Shown: positions 48,228 through 60,495 of the stretch, piece by piece
Numbering within the stretch: position 1 is the first letter of the stretch
How the letters are laid out: each line of letters begins with the position of its first letter
Origin: Welwitschia mirabilis
Lineage: Eukaryota; Gnetophyta; Gnetopsida; Welwitschiales
Direction of reading: 5' to 3'
NCBI GenBank assembly: GCA_051453625.1
Contig: JBOZIK010000001.1
Span: 90,377,034 to 90,441,033, forward strand
Length of the DNA: 64,000 nucleotides
The notes under the pieces: model-generated
What the model was told of the DNA's origin: nothing
Databases searched by the model: none
The model's input: the letters and a program-made list of their open reading frames with translations, nothing else
Program-made: the position numbers and the translations under genes

Positions 48228-49580
48228 TAGAAAATCTAGTGTTGATGATTTCACTTGTCAAACATTTTGTATCTTTGTATAGATAGGTTATTATAGGTAA
48301 ATCAAACCTTGAAAGATACTAGATAATGATGGATCAACAAAGGCAACATCTCACAAAAAGAATCAAATGCTAAATTGCAAAATTAGTTATGTGAAGACAT
48401 GTGAGAAATTAAAGATGTCATGAGTGAAGATCCCTAAAAACATGAATATGTCCTTAATGAACTGAGTTGGAATAGGTAATAGAGTCAGTTCATTTTTAAC
48501 TGATATCTTATGTTCTAGGTAAGTAATGAACTTGTAAATCATGGATTTATGATCACAAAGGTCCGAGGATACTTCAATGTAAAATTTATTAGAATCTCGA
48601 CAAGTTGACTCAATACATCTACAAAAGTGAAGACATCTAGAATGAAGACATCTATAAATTTAAGACATCTTGGACCAAAGTTCATGTCAATTAAAATCAA
48701 GGATATGAACCTAAAGCATAGATGTTAGCTATCCATTGCACAATGGTTATAGGATCAAAATACTATCTTTCAAGCTTAAACAACTAGATCTTCCTCATCG
48801 TTATAAAGCAACAACATCAAGAATCAAAGAAAACTTTTGGAATTTCATTAAATCATTAGATATACATATTTTAGAAAGCACAAGTTAAGGAAACCTCTCA
48901 CAAAGAAATTAAAGGATCCATTGGCAAGGAGCTAACATTGTTTCATCCCTTGAATTTGGATCTTTATTGTAAATCATTTTAACCATTCATACTCATGATG
49001 GAAATAACAACTTCAAGGATCTTAAGTCTTCATCAAATAATATTTAGGATTGTTATTATATTGCATTTTGGTTATTCATTATGGACTATCATATTGTTAA
49101 ATATTGTTATAGAGTCCATTTCTTAAATATCAAATATTATGTAAGGTAACACTTGAAGGGGTGTGCATTGGTTATTGTTTTTTTAGAAACTTATTTAATG
49201 TAAGGTTATTAGCTAGCCAGAAAACCATTATTCCCTTATGGGAGAGAGAGTACTACCTTGTGAAGATACTTTCATTGCTGCAAAGGTTTATGGTGTGCTT
49301 GTGAAAATCACTATTCCCTTGAAGGAAAGAGAGTGCTTTCTTACAAGGAGACTCTCAATTGTTATAAGGTTGATGGTGCACTAGAAAACCACTATTTATT
49401 ATAGGTTAAGAATATTCAGAGGTGTGAGTAAAAGCTACCCTCTATGTGTGAATGTACCCAGGTTGGAAAACCATGTTATTTGATGAGATCTTCCATTATG
49501 CATTTTCATTCTATTATTTGGTTTAAATTTTTATTTGGTGGAACTCACTCATCCTTCCCCTCTAAGTTCAAATTGATCCT
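48228..49580 (+). repeat. 5' LTR of element D
   Basis: Begins TAGAAAATCTAG, then TGTTGATGATTTCACTTG. Aligns over about 1.3 kb with 54549-55840, with landmarks CATCTCACAAAAA, GAGAGAGAGTACTACCTTGTG and the GGAACTCACTCATCCTTCCC end. Three AAGACATCT copies lie at 48630-48670. Confidence 0.82.
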
Positions 49581-49584
49581 TAAG

Positions 49585-49596
49585 TAGGATCGGAGT
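49585..49596 (+). promoter_or_regulatory. Possible primer-binding site of D
   Basis: TAGGATCGGAGT, just after the LTR, matches 8 of 12 positions of TGGTATCAGAGC, the initiator-Met primer site usual for copia elements. Weak alone, supported by position. Confidence 0.4.
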
Positions 49597-49639
49597 AGAT
49601 ACTCATGAAAAGGAGTAACTTCCTTAATTGAACTATGCA

Positions 49640-50340
49640 AGGGTACCATCTATTAGACATCCACTCTTCAATGGGAAAAATTATGCTTATTGGAAGATGA
49701 AGATGTAGGTGTACTTATAGTCTTTTGAGGTTTAGGTATGATATAGCATATAATAAGGTTACATAGAACCTATAGAGATTATTACAAATTCTTCATACAA
49801 TACCACTACTTAAATTAAGAAAAGGAAAGACTATACAAACAAAGAAAAAGGTGTATTCATGTATGACTCTAAAGCTAAAAATGCTCTTTATTCCACTTTG
49901 TCTATAAAAGAGTTAAATAGAATACAAGATTACAAAATGGCATAAGAAATTTGGAATGTTCTAACTAGCATATATGAAGATATGTCCATTGTGGAATAAT
50001 CTAATATTTTAGTTTGCATAAACCAATTTGAAAATTTAAAAATGAACCAAGGAGAGAGAATTCATGAGTACTTTACAAGAGTTAAAAACATTGTAAATGT
50101 AATATGTGATATTGAAGAGGATATTCTAGAAACAAAGGTAATACAAAAAGTTATTAGATTACTAACCCCTAATTATAGGCCTAAGACCATAGCCATGAAA
50201 GATTCTAGAGAGTTCAACACCATTAAAGAACTACAAAGTATACTTACAACATATGAAATGAACCTAATACAAGATGAAGCCTTAAAAGAGACATCCATTT
50301 CACTTAAGACAAGCTAAAGCACAAATTAGAGATCAAAAGG
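49640..50340 (+). pseudogene. Copia-type gag remnant (element D)
   Basis: Opens with PLFNGKNYAYWKMKM (family FNG.NY..W..RM). After several stops comes an open 91-codon stretch (50042-50317) with NQGERIHEYFTRVKNIVN, ETKVIQKVIRLLTPNYRPK (family I...L..RF..L...L...G....D...V.KIL..LP..W..KV) and ELQSILTTYEMNL (family L.G.L..YE..L). It matches the UBN2/gag domain of copia elements. Confidence 0.8.
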
Positions 50341-50542
50341 AAAGGCTAAAAAAGATCATAAAGAAGATGATTTTCATGATGAAGATGAGGAACTAGCCTT
50401 CATCACGCAAAGAGTAAAAAGACTACTCTCACGTAAGTTCAACATAAGAGATGAGCTCAAAAGATCATTTTGATTTTAAGATAAAGATAAGAATAAAGAT
50501 AAATCATCTAATAATTCTTATTTATTAAATGTTTCTAAAATA

Positions 50543-50587
50543 GAATATTGGGTATGTAAAGGAATAGGACATATTTCCTCAAAATGT
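50543..50587 (+). pseudogene. Damaged CCHC zinc knuckle of D gag
   Basis: Reads EYWVCKGIGHISSKC. The spacing C-x2-C-x4-H-x4-C is kept, but the first Cys is Trp (TGT/TGC to TGG). It would no longer bind zinc normally. Confidence 0.75.
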
Positions 50588-51189
50588 TCTAGTGCTAAAA
50601 TATTGTAGGAAGATGAATAAAAGAAGGAGCCCAAAAAGAAGAAATCATTATTTATCAAATCAGATGAAGATGATAAGGCATCAGGAAAAAAGGATTAGAT
50701 CATAAGAAAATACATCCTTCTCACATGGATATAGCTCACACTCAAGATGAAAATAATAATTCAACAAATTGATATGGCTCAGATACTAAGGATGACATAG
50801 GTCTGACTATTCAAGAAAAATATGATTTAATTTTTAAAGAGTTTATTAATTTGTAAAAGTTATGTGCAAAGATAACAAGATTATTTAATATTCATAAAAA
50901 AGGCATATGAATTGGAAAATAATACTTATAGTAAATTATCCACTAAAAACTCAGCCCTTAAAGTTGAGATTGGTAGACTAGCATGTGTTTGAAGAATGTA
51001 AGATAAGAACTTTTAGATTCTAAGAAAATTGTTGAAAAATTTATATAAGGCAAGGAAACCTTAAATATCATACTTGAATAAAGCAAAAATCCAAATGATA
51101 AGAGAGGATTTGGATATAGTAAGAAGACAATTACTTCTTTAGCCCCTCTATATGAAAGGTGGAATTACAAGCTAAGGTATAAGTACTTG

Positions 51190-51500
51190 TCATATACAAG
51201 TAACATAATTTTCTATTCTTGTCATTGTAGAGGTCATTATCAGTTTAGATGTTTGATAAGATTCAAAGATAAGTGTTATACTAACAATGCAAAGAGGCAT
51301 GGTAGACTGATACATCATTTTTCCTAAAGTAGATGAAGGAAAGTTTGGGTACCTAAAGCTAAATCAAATCTCAAAGAAGAGAAGAAGTACATTTATCACA
51401 TATGTCATTAATTAAAGCATAATAATTATATTAGGATACAATGTAATAATGATCAAGCTATTAATAAAATTGTAAAAAGGCATTGAAGGATACATTAATG
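51190..51500 (+). pseudogene. Second knuckle-like and linker region of D
   Basis: FYSCHCRGHYQFRCL resembles a second Cys/His knuckle. RKVWVPKAK follows, similar to the KWVPK linker found before the protease in some copia polyproteins. No protease follows, and 51500-52400 is non-coding. Confidence 0.5.
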
Positions 51501-52490
51501 CATATAGGAACTTGGAGTTTGGGCCTATTCTAATCAGGTAAGTAAATAGGTAACATTCATAACATCTTAAGTTTAATGCATTTATCTTAGTTGAGATTAT
51601 GATTAGATGTAATTATGTAGTTAAAGTTAAATTATGTGTATAATCTTTATCTACTCAAAAAATTATTGTTATAGTTATAATAGTCATAGATTCTTTTCAA
51701 AGATCTAAAAATTTTATTGTAGACATCTTCAGTTTTATAGAAATTTTTGGTGAAGATGTGTAGATATCTTAAGATAAGACATCTTAATTTTTGTAGATGT
51801 CTTGGAAGGACAAGTACATCATTTTAAATTGTTCAAATTAGATGCCTTGGTTTTTATAGACATTTTAATAGCAAGAAAATGTAGTAAAAATGTTTTAATA
51901 GTAGATGTATTAAAGGCTGCATATGTCTACTTTTTACATGTCAGACATCTTGAAATTTGTATACATCTTGACTATACTTCTATGGAAATAAAAAATTAAA
52001 AAAATTGCTATTTTCACCCTTTTTAATAGTTAAATAAACCACAAAATCTCATTTTCAAGTCTCCTCTTAACACGTGTTTCTCTCAGGTGATTTTTTAGAC
52101 TTTTTCTTTCTTAGATTTCTTTGGTTAGACATCTTGGATTTGTGAGACATCTTAACAGTAGGCAAGAACATAGCATTTTCTTAAAGAGGTGTATATTTTT
52201 CCACAATTTTGTATTTTAGTTGATCTTTTGTCAGTTTCTAGTCATATTTCATAAATACAACAAGAAAAAATGTAGTAAGAGCTTTTAGAGACAAAGAAAA
52301 AAAATCATAAAATGAACTAGATCTCAATATGAACCTTAGTTTTATCATGAGATAACTGAAAGAATATTTAGAGCATGGTCAAGAAACTCCATTATTACAT
52401 AAAGAACACTTGATTTTTAGAAGATACGTAGAGATCAAATCATGAGCTACTTTATTCAGCTTAGTTAAGAGATTATTGTTTAACTTGTTT
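51501..52490 (+). repeat. AGACATCT/AGATGTCT-rich interior of D
   Basis: Non-coding stretch with repeated AGACATCT (for example near 51719, 51775, 51942, 52126, 52144) and AGATGTCT (51794), plus near matches. The ORF 51802-51999 lies in it and looks like chance. Confidence 0.6.
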
Positions 52491-52499
52491 AGCCTATTC

Positions 52500-53010
52500 T
52501 AATTCAATGGAAAGAGACTTTTATAAAAACATACACACAATTCATGATAATACTAGTGCATTTCAAACATAGGTTAGATGTACTAACTTGCATATCATTT
52601 CTAGTTTCAACAATTCACTGCATGACATAGATGATATGAATGTTGCACAATTTAACAGTAATTCATTCAAAGAGATTTTTAGTTCTAGAATTATCAGTGT
52701 GTCTTGGTGTTAAATGAGCAATGTTTTGTTTGGGCATAGTAGAATAAACTTTGTCAAGGACATTTATATAAGGATATAACTTCTAATGCCTCTTTTCTTC
52801 ATTTGGTAACATTTTATAACATTCTAGTTAGAGGAGGTAGTTATAGCTATTACAAACCCTTGTAGACCTTCATTGTATATTTCTTACTCATAAGTTTTCA
52901 CACAAATTTTGGTTTTGTATTATGTATGAATATTATTTCTTTCTTTCATAAAGGATAGAATTTGGGCCATCCATGTCTCATCAGCCTAATCCTTAATTGT
53001 GCAGATATTT
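52500..53010 (+). pseudogene. Plant transposon-protein-like ORF remnant of D
   Basis: Reads ERDFYKNIHTIHDN, AFQT, then a TAG (52570-52572) at a family Trp, VRCTNLHI. Later comes VRGGSYSYYKPL, then TFIVYFLL and NFGFVLCMNII. This layout (REFY.N...W.RG...I....; then RGGS.SYV...D.F..Y.LL....NF..I...) is that of the putative plant transposon protein domain of plant LTR elements. It lies between gag and a 3' tail, in the position where pol would be expected. Confidence 0.6.
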
Positions 53011-54548
53011 TAGTGCCATAGGTAAACATTATCTAGTAAAAGAAACCATTAATAGAATTTAGTAAGAAATGGAGAGCACCTATGACAATAGGTAAGGGAT
53101 CAAGTAGGAGGACACCATAGATGCAAGGATCATTCTCCACTGCTACTCATAGCTCTTCTACTATGAAAAAGGGACTAAAGGCTATTGGAGATGAGGTACT
53201 AGTAGATCTATAGCAAGTGNNNNNNNNNNNNNNNNNNNNNNNNNNNNNNNNNNNNNNNNNNNNNNNNNNNNNNNNNNNNNNNNNNNNNNNNNNNNNNNNN
53301 NNNNNNAAAAACCATAAACTCCTTTTGGCATAGAATATAACTTAAGTAAGATAGTAGATATTGAGTTTTTAGAGGAGTCTTCTAGAGATAAGGCACAGGA
53401 TCAAGGGGAGTATCAAAATCCCATAGAGGCACATGTGCAAGGGAAGCCATAGGCTCTAGGTCCTTCTCAATAGAGGCCAAGACCACATAAGATAGAGTAT
53501 GAGAGCTTAGATGCTCCATCAATTATATTTTTCCATCCTCATCATGAGATTCTATTCCATTGATCTACACAACCACCATCATCACCTAAACCCTCTTTAG
53601 CATCACATGTACCTTCTTCAAATCTAGTTCATTAACCATCACCTCCATCTTCTCAAATAGATCCCATTTAGATAGAACTACTCTCATACATTTAGCTTTC
53701 ATCCATCTTTGTAGAGACTACCATAACTAGTTTCTTTGGGACCTCTATCACTCCTTAATCATATTAATGTATGAGAAGACAGGTATTTGAGAGCCCTAAT
53801 GAGAGCCTTCTGTTGATGTCCAAAAAGGGGGATAAGTAAATGATAAATCAATTGCAGATCAATTCGATACTTTATTTTCTAGGATGAGGATGATTTATTG
53901 GGATTGGAGCTCTTAATTATAAGATCTTGGATTAGATCTAAGAGTCTCAACTATTGTATTAATGATCCCTTCTTATCATTTTGGCATACATTCATGTTGT
54001 TTAATACTTTCTTTTAATACCATGCTTGTTAATTCATTATTGTGTTTGGAATAATTATCATTCTTATCTTATGCTTTCATCGACACACTCTTGCATGTTT
54101 ACTATTCTAATTATTTGGTGTTCTAAACCTTTTCACATGATGCTAGAATAATTTTCATTAGTTATGATATAGTTATTGGTACATTTGAACTTCATATGCT
54201 TAAAATGGAACATTTCCATTAGTATATTGCAATTAAGAGATTATCAAACTTTTTTTGTGCTTTACTTTTCCATATACATATGTGAATGGCAAATATAATG
54301 CTTTATCATCTATGTTTGTAAATTTTGTAAAGATGCTTAAGGGATTTTGAATATGATTGTTTCTAGTTCTTCAAGAAGTATATATATCTATGTAGTTTTT
54401 TTGATTTTAAGTGGCATATATATTGATTATTGTAATAAGCTCTTATGTTAATTTCTCTAGAATAAAATGTTTAATTTCAATTAATTAGCTGAGATTACAC
54501 TGATGAGATTTTCCAAGGTTTGGACATCATTAAAAAGAAGAAGATTAT
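53010..54548 (+). other. 3' interior of D, partly a gap
   Basis: Holds a gap of 87 N (53220-53306). Around 53500-53760 the plus strand is Pro/Ser-rich (repeated CATCACCT, TCATCATC), as in the tail of the transposon-protein-like ORF of A. Then AT-rich non-coding DNA leads to the purine run AAAAAGAAGAAGATTA just before the LTR (54531-54547), the likely polypurine tract. Confidence 0.5.
53220..53306. other. Assembly gap (87 N)
   Basis: A run of N inside element D. Confidence 1.
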
Positions 54549-55840
54549 TGGAAAATTTAGTTTTGATGATTTCACTTATCAAACATATCTTTATGTAGAT
54601 AGATTATTACAAGTAAATTAGAATTTATATTCAAAGGTAAAATCTCACAAAAATGATCAAATGCTAAACTACAAAATCATTTGTGTGGAAATGTCTAAGA
54701 AATTAAAGATGTCTTAAATGAAGATGTCTGAAAAATGAATACGTCTTGAATGAATTAAGCTAGAAAAAGTAATGGAGTTATTTAATTTTTAACTAATATC
54801 ATATGTTTCAAGTAAGTAATAAACTTATACATTATGAGTTTATGATCATAAAGATCCAAGGATACTATAGTAAAATATTCATCAAAGTCTGGGTAAGTTG
54901 ACTTAGGACATCTACAAAAGTGAAGACATCTAGAATGAAGGTGTGTACAAATTCAAGATCTCTTGGATTGAGTTTCACATCAACTAAAATCAAGGATATG
55001 CACCTAAAGCATAGATGTTAGCTATCTATTACATAGTGGTTACAAGATTAAATAGCTATCTTTTAAGTTCAAATGGTTGGATCTTCCTCATCATTATAAA
55101 ATAATGACATCAAGATTTAAAGAAAAACTTTTAGCACTTCATTAAATTATTAGACCTATAGATCTTAAATAGCATGAGTTAAGGAAACCTCTCATGAAGA
55201 AATTAAAGGATCTATTGATAATAAGCTAACAATGTTTCCCCTCTTGAATTTGGATCTTCATTGCAAATCATCTTCATCATTCATACTCATGATGACAACA
55301 ATAAGAACTTCAAGGATCTCAAGTCTTCATTAAAGAATATGCAGTCTTGTTGTTGTATTGCATTTTACTTATTCATTGTGAACTATCTTATTATTGAATA
55401 TTATTGTAGAGTCTATTTCTTAAATATTAAATACTTTGTTAGGCAATCCTTAAGGGGTGTACATTGGTTCTTATACTTTTGGGAACTTGTTTAATGTGAG
55501 GTTATTGATCAACAAGAAAATCATCATTCCCTTGTAGGGGAGAGAGTGCTACCTTGTGAGAAGACTCTCATTATTGTAAAGCTTCGTGGTGCACCTATGA
55601 AAACCACTATTTCCTTGAGGGAAAGAGAGTGCTGCCTTGTGAAAAGATTCTCGCTTGTTGTAAGGTTGGTGGTTCACTAGAAAACCACTATAGAAGCTAC
55701 CCTCTGAGTATGGACATACCAAGGTTGGGGAATCATATTATCTGGTAAGGTATTCCATTGTGCATTTTTATTCTATTGTTTGATTTAAATTTTTATTTAG
55801 TAAAACTCATTCACCTCTTTTCTTTGAGTTCAAATCGATC
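54549..55840 (+). repeat. 3' LTR of element D
   Basis: Begins TGGAAAATTTAGTTTTGATG. Partner of 48228-49580. The ORF 55261-55494 is inside the LTR. The end is placed where similarity stops, near TTCAAATCGATCCT. Confidence 0.82.
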
Positions 55841-55850
55841 CTCACTTACT

Positions 55851-56870
55851 AATGGAGTAAGGAATTTAGGAGTCAATGCCTTTCTTAAGTCTTTACATTT
55901 AAATATTTCTGTGACCTCTTATTAATGTTTTTAAAGCTTAGGACTTGTTTGAGACTTAACATTAGATATAAAAGATATGTTGTTATTTAAGTTTTTTTAA
56001 AATGATGTAAGAAATTTGGGAAATAAAACCTTTCTTAGTTATTTACATTTAAATATTCTCATATAACACTCTTTAATTTTTTAAAGATGAGGGGTTATCC
56101 AAGATTTGGGATTATATGTAAAAATTTTTATTAGGTTTTTGAAGATGTTCATTTATTTAGATATTATTCCAAAGTGAGATATAATTATCTCCTTAACTCA
56201 TCCTTATTCTGTAGTTACATTAATACCTTTTTTTTTAATTAAGGGTAGGATGGACTAGAAGGTTACCCTTTTATCTTTATTTAAGTATAATTAACAAGTA
56301 TGTTATAGTTTGATAAAGTTGGTTAATTCCTTGTGCTAAACATTGAAGAGTTTGAGAATTTTAATTAATTATTGTATCTTTTTTTAATTATTAGCTAACT
56401 TAGCTTTTATAATTTATTTAAGATAGTTCTCTAGTATTTATTAGGTGTTCCTAAAGTAGTTGCTCCGTTTAGTTAAAACTTTCACTAGAAATGAGGGTAG
56501 ATTTTTCATTTTAAATTATAATAATCTCCATAAAATATGATGGTTTCTATTGTTATTATCCCAAAAAGGATTTTTTAGCTTATATAATACTTGCATACCT
56601 AGTTACTATCTTTTGTAAAGTGGGATATAAAAGCATTATCTTGTTTCATGTTGATTAGAATTACATATAGTACATGGAATAGATATAGTTCCACCACTAG
56701 TTAGTTGAGGCTTAGATGACTTAAAGCTATTTAATATCTTAATGATGTAATATATATTTTTATTTAAGTCTATTTACTCATTAAACTTATATATTTTTTG
56801 TTTTATAACCTTATAAAATTTAGTTTTTTAATCTACTCTTATGTTTCTAGAAGGTCTTTTTTCTAACTTT
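55851..56870 (-). other. Element F, gag-protease linker region
   Basis: AT-rich sequence between F gag and the D insertion. Its position implies gag C-terminus and zinc knuckle, but none could be read. Confidence 0.4.
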
Positions 56871-57400
56871 TAAAATTTTCAACTATGTTTTCCAAGGAAT
56901 CTCATATTTTATAGGGATCGTTAGATGTGAATATTCTACTAGTCATCATCTCTATTAGTTTTTTACTTTGTGTAGTTAATTCATCGTATAAAAATCTTAA
57001 CAATCTATAGGCTTCAAAACCATGTTATAGAAATTTCTTTAATGAATGTTTAAAGTACTTAAATCTCTTACATAAAGGCTCTTTATTGTCTTCTTAAAAG
57101 TATATGATTTTTTTTGTGTGTTGATATTTTTTATAAACTCACTTGAAAAATATCTTCATGATTCAATGGAATAAGATTTTAAGTTGTTTAGCTAAGATTT
57201 AGCTTCTTCTTTTAAGGAAAAAAGGACTAGTTTGATCCTAACTTTTGTACCTTGATCTTTTAGTATTGAAATTATAGCTTTAATATCTCTTAAATACTCA
57301 TAGGATACATGAAATTTCAACAACAAGTTCATTGCAACTAGTTTTATTTTAATTAGGTTCATTGAAGGGGTTAAAACCATATAAGGAGGTGTAACTAAAT
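56870..57400 (-). pseudogene. Gypsy gag core remnant (element F, right part)
   Basis: Minus strand: IKLVLFSLKEEAKS, a stop, LNNL, SIES, a stop, RYFSSEFI (family LRLFPFSLKDKAKTWLNSLP...I.TW..L...FL.KFF). Then SLYVRDLSTLKHSLKKFL, HGFEAYRLLRFLYDEL (family ESLYEAWERFK.LL..CPHHGF..W....FY.GL). The stops at 57192-57194 (TAG) and 57156-57158 (TGA) are at the two family Trp positions. Protease of the same element lies beyond D. Confidence 0.85.
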
Positions 57401-60400
57401 ACTTAGATTATCATAGTGCTTTTAAAGTTTTCCTTAGTGATTCTTGATAGATACTATCTCTATTTGTTTCAAATATGGTTTATTTAATGAAAAGTATATC
57501 TATGAGATTTTTGGATAACTTTTACTAGTTTGAAATATAGGTTTTCAGTATTTTTTATAAAAGTTAATGTCAAAGGCATTTAGTAAGGATTGGTATTCTA
57601 GTTATTTGTCACTTTACCTAAGAAGTTAGCCAGTAACAAATATAATCTTCTAATGAAATTTATAAAAATGAGTGAAATACATAATATGAGATTTAATGAT
57701 AATAAGATTCAGAAAAGGAATGGTGGTACTAATTGAAATGATGACAACATTAGTTAAATGAAATAGTAACAAAGTTAGTCAAATGTGAAAATTATGTTGA
57801 AAAAAATAGATGGTAAATGGAAAGTAATATTATGCTTATTAACATAATACTTTTGATAAAAAAAATTTATAAATTATAAAATTTCATGTTCGTAACACAA
57901 AGGTACCAATTGATAGGAAAACACATAGAGAGGTTTTATAAATTTTGATAGCAAATTAAATCTATTCTCTTTGCAACTAAAAATTCAAAAATAAAGTTAG
58001 AATACACTTAGATAGAAATGAAATTCCATGAAATAGAGTTGAAACAAATGTCCATATACTTATGTTCCTATGCTCTAATGCTTTTAGTTATTATAAAGCA
58101 TATAAAATGTTTTTTTTACTTCTGATAGATATAGATCTAAAAATATAAAATTAAAAAAAACCTATTACAAAGGAAAATTATTTTTGGAAAGCTAATGAAC
58201 AGTAGATAAAATTCCTAGTAATGATGTTAAGAACTTGCTTGTTCTTGGATTTTGCTATAATTTACGATCTTTAATAATGTGCCCTAGATATTAAGGTATA
58301 GGTAGTAGGTTTTTATGAAGAAACTTGAACATCCTATTATCATATAGTGGATCCTATTTATAGGAATTGTAAAGGTATGTCAAAGCTTATAAGGTTTGAA
58401 TAATAGTTTCAATTATAGATTTAAGAATTAAGGTTTAAAAGGTAAATTATACAGAATACATATCTTAAACTAGAAATATCCATCTAGAAATTAAGAATTA
58501 TTATTGATTAGGTAATCCATTAAGAAAACCCTCATCAAGTAAAAGATATCACACTAACTACAACTTAGATTCATAAACATGCATTAAATTAATCACTACA
58601 AATTCTAAATATAATGAAAGTACTAATACTAGAAATATTACATATTATAATAAAATGTAAGAAACACTAGAATATCATGAAGGATATTCTAAATTAATAT
58701 ATCAATATTCTAAATCCTAACAAATAATTAAAGAAATACATGTAAGAAAGAAATATGAAAGAATATGAATAATGAACTATTATGTAACTAGTAACCTTAG
58801 TTGAATTAATGATGCAAGAATTAAAAAAAATCCATTCATAGATTGAAGTGCATTAATCAATGATGCTAACATTATAGAGAATACCAAATCTACATAGATA
58901 AAGTACTAGGGCCTGGCAAGCAAGATGTCTTATGAGTCAATCATTTCCTCATACATAGCGAGAGAGAGTAAAGGCTTAAAACCATATGATAAGATAAGTC
59001 CTTCTCATATACATTAGAAATTTGAACCTCAAATATAAAGTTTTAAAAAATTCATAAATAGTATAAATCTAGTGCTAGTAAATTCTAAGCTAAATTATCT
59101 CTAATGATTAAGTATGGATTGATTGATTCCTTCTCAACCCTCAACATAGGATCTACTTATGTAGCTTTTCTTAAGAATGTGTATGTTTGTTGATATGTTC
59201 TTATTATTAATAGATGTATAGCAATGAGTTTTCTTTGATGATAATATATCGATACATAGTCCTTAATATTTGTAAACTAGTTTATCACTAGTCTATAAGG
59301 TTAATTTTCCTACTTATTTTATTTATAGCTTTTCATCCTTCACCGTACCTATTTTGCCTTAGGACACTAGTTTCAATAGTAATTCTAATGGTTTGACTAG
59401 TTCTTTTTATTGGATCAACTCCAATAAAATTTGAGGAGCTTAGAATGACTTCGAAATAAGATACCAAAGTTGTTCTTTTGTAATAATAAATTTGAAAATT
59501 AATGGATAAAGCATGGTTAACATTAATTTTACTATACATATAATATTTATTAAGGATTAAATATTTAAAAATTTAAGTGTAAACATTCATCAGGATAATA
59601 GATACATAATTTTTTCCTTTTTCCTATTGTCTATGTGTTATATATTCTTCTCTTCTTGGAAAAATGAGGAACTTCAGCTTTTTTTCCTTTTTTTTCTTTT
59701 TTTGGGTGAAACAATAGCATGAAATCACCCCCTAGTAAAGGACTATAAAAAAAGGAACTATGGCATAGTTTGACCATAAGACATGGCTCATAGACGAAGT
59801 TGTAAGTAGTTTAAAGGAAATTAACTACAAAATAGGGGTTATTACACCCTTATCCTATGACTAAAACTATTAAATGTGAGAAAGAGAAAAAATTGAATCA
59901 ATCCTTAAAAAATGAGCAAAATATTAATATTTTCATAACTTGGAAATAAGTCACTGTGGTGGTACTAGATTAGGAACCTACCCATATCGTCTACCAAGAC
60001 CTCAAAGACCTAGTTTACTTCTTTGAACTCCTCTACACCCACTTTATTCTTATCTAGATGAGGACTTAATGCCTTCTTCTAAAAGCTTGTTCTAATCATG
60101 CTCAATGATACTCTATGGATAATACTAAGAATTAGAAAAAAAAATTTTTAAATCTTTTGAATTGTGGCATACATGATCTTTATTTTGGCTTGTTATCACT
60201 CTACATTTGTGTTCATTTAGTTTTAGGACTCTACCTCTTTATTTGACTTAAGTATTTCCAACTTCTTAGATGGAGACTACTCTAGTGAATGGTTGGATGG
60301 GTCCTAATTGGATGGAAATGACTCTTTTTCTTACTTTGTAAGTCTATGCTCTTATTTGGGAGGCAAAATCATGTTTGACATTTTTAGTCTTTTTGTTCTT

Positions 60401-60490
60401 TTTTTTTGGATCAAATGTTGGGCCTCTTCCATTGCCCTGTATCTTTGAGGAAGGGAGGGAGCCTCACTTCTTACCCTAGTGTCTCTTGTA
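57401..60490. other. Unassigned AT-rich sequence
   Basis: Should include the F leader and 5' LTR, but no landmark was found. T-runs at 59686-59705 could be the reverse of a LINE poly(A) tail. The ORF 59539-59333 shows nothing recognisable. Confidence 0.4.
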
Positions 60491-60495
60491 GCTCC

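Larger units (their letters stand above)
48228..55840 (+). mobile_element. Element D, copia-like LTR element with gag but no visible pol, inserted in F
   Basis: LTRs 48228-49580 and 54549-55840 in direct orientation. A primer-like site, a copia-type gag with a CCHC knuckle, and a transposon-protein-like ORF lie between. About 2.5 kb follows gag with no RT, RNase H or integrase motif. CTTACT occurs near both edges (48220-48225, 55845-55850) and may be the target duplication. Element F (minus strand) is read on both sides. Likely a non-autonomous copia derivative. Confidence 0.72.
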
